A stretch of DNA of 64,000 nt, taken from positions 124,327-188,326 of the forward strand of contig CATKHK010000011.1 of the NCBI GenBank assembly GCA_949751835.1, written 5' to 3'. Position 1 is the first letter of the stretch, and each line of letters starts with the position of its first letter. The notes under the pieces are model-generated. The model saw only the letters and a list, made by a program, of their open reading frames with translations, did no database searches and was not told the origin of the DNA. The position numbers were made by a program, and so were the translations under genes. The stretch comes from Blepharisma japonicum. Its lineage: Eukaryota > Ciliophora > Heterotrichea > Heterotrichida > Blepharismidae. Of the stretch, positions 57,798-64,000 are shown piece after piece.

Positions 57798-59174
57798 ATG
57801 TCAGGAAATCCACTACGTTTCCAAATCACGAATAACGAAAGAGATCTTGTGCACATGTTCTTTGATCCTCGGGTAAACTATTGGATGGTATATTTCCCAC
57901 ATAGACAATTGATCTTTGTGTGTGAATCTTCTGAAATGACTCTTGATAAAAATTCTTACGATTATCTCAATGAATTAATTTATAGCAGGTGTATAGATCT
58001 GATTTTTGATGAAAATGTGATAAAAATTGCTACAAAAGATCCCTATTCATACTGCTTACTAGATATTTCCAATTTAGAAAGTACAACTTTTGAGCTTCTG
58101 TCTTTAAGTATTAATAAGTTTAGCTGTTCAATAGTGATTGCAAATGGTGAGCTAAAATTCTATACAATTGTTAATGGCGAAATTGAAAATGAGTACAGCT
58201 GCGTGATTGAAAACATTTTTATAGCCGATAATACCTTAAAGCAAGCCTTAGAAGATTGGCACTCTGTTAAAATGCTTGATGCTCGACAAGAGGGCGAGAC
58301 TGTCATTCTTTCAATAAAAGACCCAGAAAGCCCTGTGCAGCTTTTACAGCAAATTGACATAAGAATTGAATCTGAAATCGAGGAGTCTAATAATAAAGAT
58401 TTTAATCAAGTGCAACTGCTTCCTCAGATTGAAAAAAGAACAATGGGTATGATGCTTGATCACCTTGGCCAAAAACGAGGAAGGGTCACAATAGAAAGTA
58501 ATGGGCACCAGATCATAAAGGACGCCAATGGTAAAATGATAAAAATAGAAAATCCTGATTTGATAATTTCTTATAAAAATCTTGAAGTCATTGCCCAAGT
58601 TTACAGAAGCAAATTGCAAGTTGCGCGGCACAGGTTTGAAATGAAAGAAAAAGAAGTCAGTGATAACTATGGGAGGATGTATGAATTTAAAAAAATTGAA
58701 AGCGAAAACGCAATTAATATTAAAAATGCTGAAAATCAGGCAGAGATTGAGCGCACAAAAAACAATTATTGTCATGAGCTTAATATGTTGAAGCTTGCTC
58801 ATAAAGGAGAAATTGAAGACATGAGAAACCAACTGGCTATTTATGAAAATCAGCTATCAAACGAGTACGAAAGGGAAAGAAACAACATCAACAGAGACAT
58901 TGAGCTTCAAAGAAATCAGTATACGAATGATGCATCAAAAATGAGAGAAAAGAACATGAAAGCCCAGAAAGATATGATTAACCAGGTAAATCAAACCAAA
59001 CTGGTATTGCGTCAGAATATTGCCAATTATAAGCTCTCTGAGCAGCAAGAAATAAATAGGACGAGGATTGATATTTCCAAACTGAAGCAGGAGTATGAAC
59101 TTAGGCAAATCCAGGCAAGAAATCAAAGAGAAATCGATAATACAAGTGAAGACTCTTGATGCTCCGTTTTCTAA
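57798..59174 (+). CDS. Hypothetical protein with C-terminal coiled coil
   Basis: A 458-aa protein. The first 190 residues are beta-rich and look globular (RLIFVCESS-like QLIFVCESSEMTLDKN; GELKFYTIVNGEIENEYSC). From about 265 to 450 it is a continuous coiled coil (YEFKKIESENAINIKNAENQ). One TGA near the end is Trp and extends the protein by WCSVF to TAA at 59174. Not recognised. Confidence 0.78.
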
Positions 59175-59578
59175 TAATAAAAGCTTATAATAAGAGGCTA
59201 AACAAATTTCAATTATTTAGTTTTAATAAATTAATAAGCATAAAAGCATTTAAATTATATCGTTTTCTATTGTTTTAATATTTTTATTTTAAATACTAAT
59301 GATCATTAATCTTTCTCTTTTATGAAGATTCTAATGCAAAATCAATACAAATAATTCCCATATTATCCACAAAATTCTATACATCTATATATTTCTAATC
59401 TTAATATATTTGAAAAGTAAATGCTATTTTATTATTTATCTTTTCGCCTAACCTGTAATTTAATCATTTTCATGATAAATTTTTGTATTAAAACACTTTT
59501 TCTATAAAGATATATCAATTTTAATTAATCACACTCTCCATTACCACATACAGTAAAGATAAATGATCTATAAACTAT
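59175..59578. other. AT-rich gap, no gene seen
   Basis: About 400 bases of very AT-rich spacer between two same-strand genes. No sustained frame or recognisable RNA. Confidence 0.55.
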
Positions 59579-60529
59579 ATGGAAACTGAATCTCCCCATG
59601 AAGAATTTAAAGTAAAGCGTAAAAGGTCGCTTCAATCCCCAGATTTAGCATCTCCCATCATCCACTGCATATGCGTCACCTCTCCAGAAGGCAAAATCAT
59701 AATAAATCCTCGCTATGAAATCCTCAGCACAATATACGATCAGCCTGCATCTCCATCTAGGATTCTCCTAGTAAAAGACAGAGAAACCGACGGATTCTTG
59801 ATTTTAAAGCAGCTTTTAAAGTGCAAAATCCTCTCCCATGCTCAAAATATATCAGCGCTCCGAGAAATCGAAATCCACCAATCCATCAGACACCTAAACG
59901 TTGTCACATTTTACGATTCAGGAGAAACTGAAGACGCCTATAACCTTTTGCTTGAATATCTGCCAGGTTACCTTTATTTTACTGACAGAATTGAGGTAAA
60001 TAACAAGCCTTTTAACTTAAAACCAGATGGAGGAGTCCAAAAATTAAAAAGTTTTTCATATGATGTAATACAGGGTTTAGAATATTTGCATTCACAAGGA
60101 ATAATCCATTTGGATTTAAAGCCAGGGAACCTTTTATTGTATACAGATGTAGATGAAGATGAGTATCCTTTAGTGAAAATTTGTGATTTTGGGCTTAGTA
60201 GGAAAGTAGATGAAACTGGATATGCGCTGATAGAAAAAAAATGTGGCACTGATAAGTATGTGCCGCCTGAAGTAAATGATGGGGCAAGGATTTCGCCTGC
60301 CGCAGATATGTGGAGCTTAGGGTTACTTTTGCATAATTTAGCTGTTGGATATACACCACATGCAATGAAGTGAATGCCGGGACAACCTATTCCGTTTCAT
60401 AAAAGACATTGGCCGAAGTATGAAGGGACTGGACTGAAAGAATTTATAGAAGCGTGCTTAAGGCTGAAACCTGAAGAACGAATCACTTCGAGGGATGCAC
60501 TATTGCATCCCTGGCTTAGGTTTAACTAG
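59579..60529 (+). CDS. Divergent Ser/Thr protein kinase (HLD, no glycine loop)
   Basis: A 316-aa protein, nearly all kinase domain, with one TGA (60371, Trp). The catalytic loop reads IIHLDLKPGNLLLYTD (HLD instead of HRD), followed by KICDFGLSRK and GTDKYVPPEV. The ATP-binding lobe keeps a candidate Lys (FLILKQL) but the glycine-rich loop is replaced by STIYDQPASPSRILLV. The C-lobe ends LHPWLRFN. Catalytic Asp, Lys and DFG are present, so it may be active with an unusual nucleotide pocket. Family unclear. Confidence 0.85.
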
Positions 60530-60613
60530 ACAGCTCTTATAAATAGCTGATTTTTAATAAATTTTATCTTAAAATTTAATTAACACTAAAATTTCATAAA
60601 TATTTTCATAATT

Positions 60614-61189
60614 TTAAATCCCTTCAAATTCAAAATGCACTCCAGTATGCCCATGCCCACAATATCCCCAAGGTATATCATGCAAATACTGCTGATGGTC
60701 ATCTGGCCCATAATAGAACTCTTCTGCCATGTTAATTTCAGTTGTGATTTTTCCAAACCTCCTTGCTTTCAGCTGCTCCTGATAAATAGCTTTAGACCTT
60801 TCTGCAATCCTTAGGTCTTCTTCAGAGTACGTATATATAGCTGATCTATAATTATCGCCCACATCATTTCCTTGCCTATTTCCTTGTGTTGGATCATGGC
60901 CTTCCCAAAAAACTTTTAGAAGCCTCCAAATGCTTATGACTGCTGGATCATAAACCACTCGAACTACTTCATTATGCCCTGTTCTTCCATTGCAAACTTG
61001 CTCATAAGTAGGGTTTGGGACACGTCCACCTGAAAAACCCACATGAGTTGAATAGACACCATTGAGCTGCCAAAAAGCCTTTTCTGCACCTCAGTAGCAG
61101 CCCATTCCAAACATAATTTGTTTGAGGTGACTTGGGAAAGGAGGATAGAGAGGAGTGCGTAAAACTTTGTGATGAGTCAAAGAACCCAT
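60614..61189 (-). CDS. MSRA: Peptide methionine sulfoxide reductase MsrA
   Basis: Reduces methionine-S-sulfoxide in proteins. 191 aa. The active-site motif is GMGCYWGAEKAFW with C31 as nucleophile; the Trp right after it (W33) is encoded by TGA, so the standard code cuts the enzyme inside its active site. Further family motifs: [57 protein letters not shown]-type region, and a likely resolving Cys in GYCGHGHTG. No signal peptide; probably cytosolic. It is transcribed in the same direction as the pyruvate kinase homologue upstream. Confidence 0.95.
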
Positions 61190-61467
61190 TTATTTCTTCA
61201 ACATCTTAACAAGGAATAATTGATAACTTTCTGAGAATTTCTGTATAGAAGATATGATAAAAAAAATCAAATATTAAGAAGCTAAATTTTTTATAATAAA
61301 AATTATAATTCGGGAGCTTTAGGAATCAAATTCTTCTAAGGCAAAATCTTTCCAGAATCTTCTACTAAAAATTCATTTTTTGGAATTTTATTCATAAAAT
61401 AATTGACGCAGAAACTCCCAATATTTTTTTTAAAAAAGTGTAAATTAAGTGACATAATGAAAATTAT

Positions 61468-63111
61468 TTATGAAATCTGGATAATATTGAATGCTGTCGT
61501 TTCAGTGTCAAATGTGTCTCTTGTGCCTCCTACATATACAACTGTATCTCCGCGCTCTACCAAATTCGCTTCTTTTGCTCTTTCAATAGCTCTACATAAA
61601 TATTACATTTCAATCAGTGGTTTCTGAGGATCTTCTACCATAGACGGATAAACTCCTCTTACCACCTTCAAAAACCTAGTGGTTTTTGGTGAATTCGTCA
61701 ATGCCAAAATCAAGCAAGGCGGCATAAATCTTGATATCTGCTGTGCAGTTCTGCCAGACCTCGTCTGACAAATAATAATTTTTCCCTTTAATGCCAGCAC
61801 ACTTCTTACTGCACAATAGCACACATTTTCCGCAATAGTAATACTACTTTGTATAGTTTCCAAAATTTTTTCACACTGAAAATTATAATCAAGGTACTTT
61901 TCAGCTTCCACACAAATTTGTTCACAAGTTTGTAAAGCTAATACTGGATGGTCGCCATATGCTGTCTCACCAGTCAGCAATAAGGCATCACATCCATCTA
62001 AAATTGCATTAGAAATATCAGTGACTTCTGCACTAGATGGATGTTTTTGATGTACCATAGTTTCTAATAACTGGGTCGAAATGATGACTGGCTTAGATAG
62101 CTCATTGCATCTTTTTACTATTTCTTTTTGAATTGTACATACGTCAGCTAAGCTTGTTTCTAAAGCCAACATCCCTCTTCCTATCATAACTCCATCACAA
62201 GCTTGTATAAGCGCTTCTGAGTTTTCTGCAGCACAAGAGTTTTGGATACCTATAAATTTTTTAACGTTAGGCAGAGGAATGTTGTGGAAATCATGCAGGT
62301 CTTCTTCATCTCTTAGCTGCTTGTATACGATGAAATCTATATCGTTATCACATGCCCATCTAATGTCGGCAAAGTCATAAATATCATTGGCACAGCTTAT
62401 TGGAGGCTTTTTAGAGCCTGAGGGACGGATGTGGCAAGGCTTGTGCTCACTGAGGACACAGTCGTGGTCAACACGACAACAGACGATTTTTTCTTTTCGT
62501 TGGGATTTGGGGATGTGAGGAGTTAGGCGTCTAGGACGACGGATAATGTTTAAAGAGTCAGATTTATTGAGTTTTGGACGGTCAGTTGAGCTTGATCGCT
62601 CTTCGAAGGATTTTACTTGTGGGACGTGATGAGAAGTGCCTCCGTTGTGAGAAATTTGTAGAGATGAAGGGAATTTCGGCTTGCTAGTATTCTGAATTGA
62701 CTCTACTGTAAAAATTATTTTTCCAAAATCAATTAAAAGCTTATCTCCAGGGTCAACAAGGTTAGGGAATTCTTTATTGTTGCAATGGATGATGTTCTCT
62801 CCTTTGATCTCTAGTAAATTAGAGCTATAAATCCTTACAAAATCGCCTTTTCTGAGTTTAAGGGAAATATTAGAGTTAAAGTTTCCGAGTCTTAAGTCGC
62901 TTTCTCTGAGTCCTAGCATTACACCTACGTGTTTTCCTGTTTCTTTCATCGCGTCCCTTAAATTGTTTAAGACAGTCTGCTTGTCAATTTCGAGGAATCT
63001 ATCACTGATCCTGGCAATGTCCATTCCAGCATTAATAAGGTCAATAATCACTTCTTTACTTGAAGAGGCTTTTCCTAGAGTGCAAGCGATTTTTGTTTTT
63101 CTTAGAGGCAT
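61468..63111 (-). CDS. Pyruvate kinase homologue lacking catalytic residues
   Basis: Two exons, 542 aa. The fold is clearly that of pyruvate kinase: RKTKIACTLGKASSS, LINAGMDIAR, ISTQLLETMVHQKHPSSAE, ISNAILDGCDALLLTGETAYGDHP, and a C-terminal allosteric-type domain (IICQTRSGRTAQQISRF; ERGDTVVYVGG). But the active site is gone: NFSHG is ISDRF, the DTKGPEIR region is GLRESDLRLG, the catalytic Lys and metal-binding Glu of KIEN are replaced (FIGIQN), and the metal Asp of ARGDLG is Met (GRGMLA). The B domain carries a basic Ser/Arg-rich insert of about 60 residues. The intron at 61592-61606 is required to reach the proper C-terminus. Probably a pseudoenzyme with a regulatory role. Confidence 0.9.
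61592..61606 (-). other. 15-nt intron in the pyruvate kinase homologue
   Basis: Minus strand GTAATATTTATGTAG. Read through it gives ATG TAA and ends the protein; spliced, it gives LIEIAIERAKEANLVERGD, the expected family sequence. Phase 2. Confidence 0.92.
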
Positions 63112-63884
63112 AATAATATATTATTATATCTGCTGATGTTTTATGAGCTATTATAATTCATTATTTGCCCACAAGTGGAATGATAAAATGGTTATTATCC
63201 ATATTAATCTTCTTCCTATCTAAGAGCGATTATTTTGATAATGTGTTGAATTGGTCTGAAAAGTAAAAATATTAACTGGCTAAAATATTAACAGGAAAGC
63301 CACTCACCCATTTATCTAATTCAAAATATTCAAAGTCAATAAAGTTAGTTTAAAATTATTGCAAAAGAAAATTGTTTATAAGTGTTTTTCTATAAGCCAT
63401 TCGAAAGAATAATCTAAGATAGGTTGCGAATAATAAATGATAGTGCTAGAAACTTTAATATAATCCTCAGCATTGTTTCTTTTTAATGCAAATACTTCAA
63501 TATTGCTCCATAAAGCAGCAATGCTAATAAATTGTATTTATGCGAAATAATTTAATATTAATTACATTATATATAAAATAAGGAAATTCTCACAAAAAAT
63601 TACATTTTAACCACAAAAATCGCCAGGAATTAAATTAATTGGAAAATGAGTTATCAAATATAGAAATCCAACAATTGTAGCTATTATATCAAAAGTTGTT
63701 ATAATAATTCTTCACAAAATCTAATTTAAAATTTCTCATGAAAAATTAATTTATTTGCGCAAATAACTATATTTTCTGGTTATTGAATTAATTTTAACTT
63801 CTTTAATTTTTTAAAAATCTTATGCAACTACTCCATGTTATAAATTGAGGTAAAAATATTTGAGAGGCTTAATCTATTATACCA
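63112..63884. other. AT-rich gap, no gene seen
   Basis: Divergent spacer between the pyruvate kinase homologue and the gene entering at the right edge. No sustained frame on either strand and no recognisable RNA. Confidence 0.55.
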
Positions 63885-64000
63885 ATGTCATTGAATTCCA
63901 ACCTAGATCAAGAAAACAAGAATATTGAAAATTGAAGAAATATACACCTACTTGGTAGCTCCAAAAGCCCTAACAAAGGCTTCCCAAAAAACCAAGTAGT
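63885..64000 (+). CDS. 5' end of an unidentified gene, cut by the window edge
   Basis: From ATG 63885 the frame stays open to the window end with one TGA read as Trp (NIENW-RNIHLLGSSKS). Only 38 codons are visible; the composition is polar and protein-like. It cannot be identified. Confidence 0.5.

Noticed and set aside
63968-63975. CCCTAACA, the heterotrich-type telomere repeat unit
   Set aside because: It is a single occurrence inside an open reading frame (SPNK), not tandem, so it is neither a telomere nor a telomerase RNA template.
1-64000. Bacterial origin with a Mycoplasma-type code (TGA = Trp)
   Set aside because: HIRA, RACK1, NTF2, Rpn5, NEK, a MYND-kinase and spliceosomal-type 15-nt introns are eukaryotic. 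There are no operons or ribosome-binding sites.
1-64000. A ciliate with all three stops ambiguous or UAA/UAG as Gln (Condylostoma- or karyorelict-like)
   Set aside because: TAA and TAG end every well-supported gene at the expected C-terminus and never fall inside a conserved domain; only TGA is read through.
1-64000. tRNA, rRNA and CRISPR features
   Set aside because: I scanned for B-box-like GGTTCRA motifs, rRNA core sequences and regular direct repeats with spacers and found none.

Overview
The window looks like macronuclear DNA of a heterotrich ciliate, most probably Blepharisma or a close relative. Two features of the sequence point there. First, TGA is read as tryptophan: TGA sits in frame at Trp positions of conserved proteins (seven in the WD repeats of HIRA, one in the GCxWG active site of MsrA) and alternates with TGG at the same position across paralogous ABC transporters, while TAA and TAG act as clean stops. 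Second, all eight introns I can define are exactly 15 nt and run GTAA...TAG. The DNA is very AT-rich. The species is an inference; the code and introns are read from the sequence.

Left part (1-30.4 kb): a duplication-rich, decaying region. It holds six tandem + strand ABCG (White-type) half-transporter genes, five intact and one with three frameshifts, plus at least three older ABCG fragments. Between them lie decayed copies of a MYND-finger protein kinase whose intact copy (30554-32344) closes the array; a decayed ABCG copy and the frameshifted sixth copy are each followed about 300 bp later by a kinase copy, so the ancestral unit was probably [ABCG + kinase]. An inverted pair of broken patatin-like phospholipase fragments brackets a small intact BAH-PHD chromatin reader. 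The histone chaperone HIRA (10949-13243) sits inside the array. A SWIM-finger fragment and frame-decayed coiled-coil genes fill other gaps.

Right part (30.5-64 kb): gene-dense and clean. In order: MYND-Aurora-like kinase, Alba protein, mitochondrial RAP-domain protein, small Cys-containing protein, TPR-RCC1-filamin-like protein, coiled-coil protein, RACK1, unknown protein, proteasome lid subunit Rpn5, zinc-finger/repeat protein, NEK kinase, small membrane protein, 942-aa coiled-coil protein, NTF2, CorA-like transporter, membrane protein, NDUFA8-like four-CX9C protein, TPR/IQ protein, MORN protein, B-box-like/propeller-like protein, coiled-coil protein, a divergent protein kinase, MsrA, a pyruvate kinase homologue that has lost catalytic residues, and the start of one more gene at the right edge. 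Spacing is extreme: divergent start codons 13 and 39 bp apart, convergent stops 2, 5 and 14 bp apart, and one same-strand pair 3 bp apart.

Many genes here are invisible or split under the standard code. Coordinates below use TGA = Trp and 15-nt introns. The functional mix is general (chromatin, proteasome, mitochondria, signalling, cytoskeleton); I see no operon-like pathway. The most coherent 'system' is the expanding and dying ABCG/MYND-kinase array.
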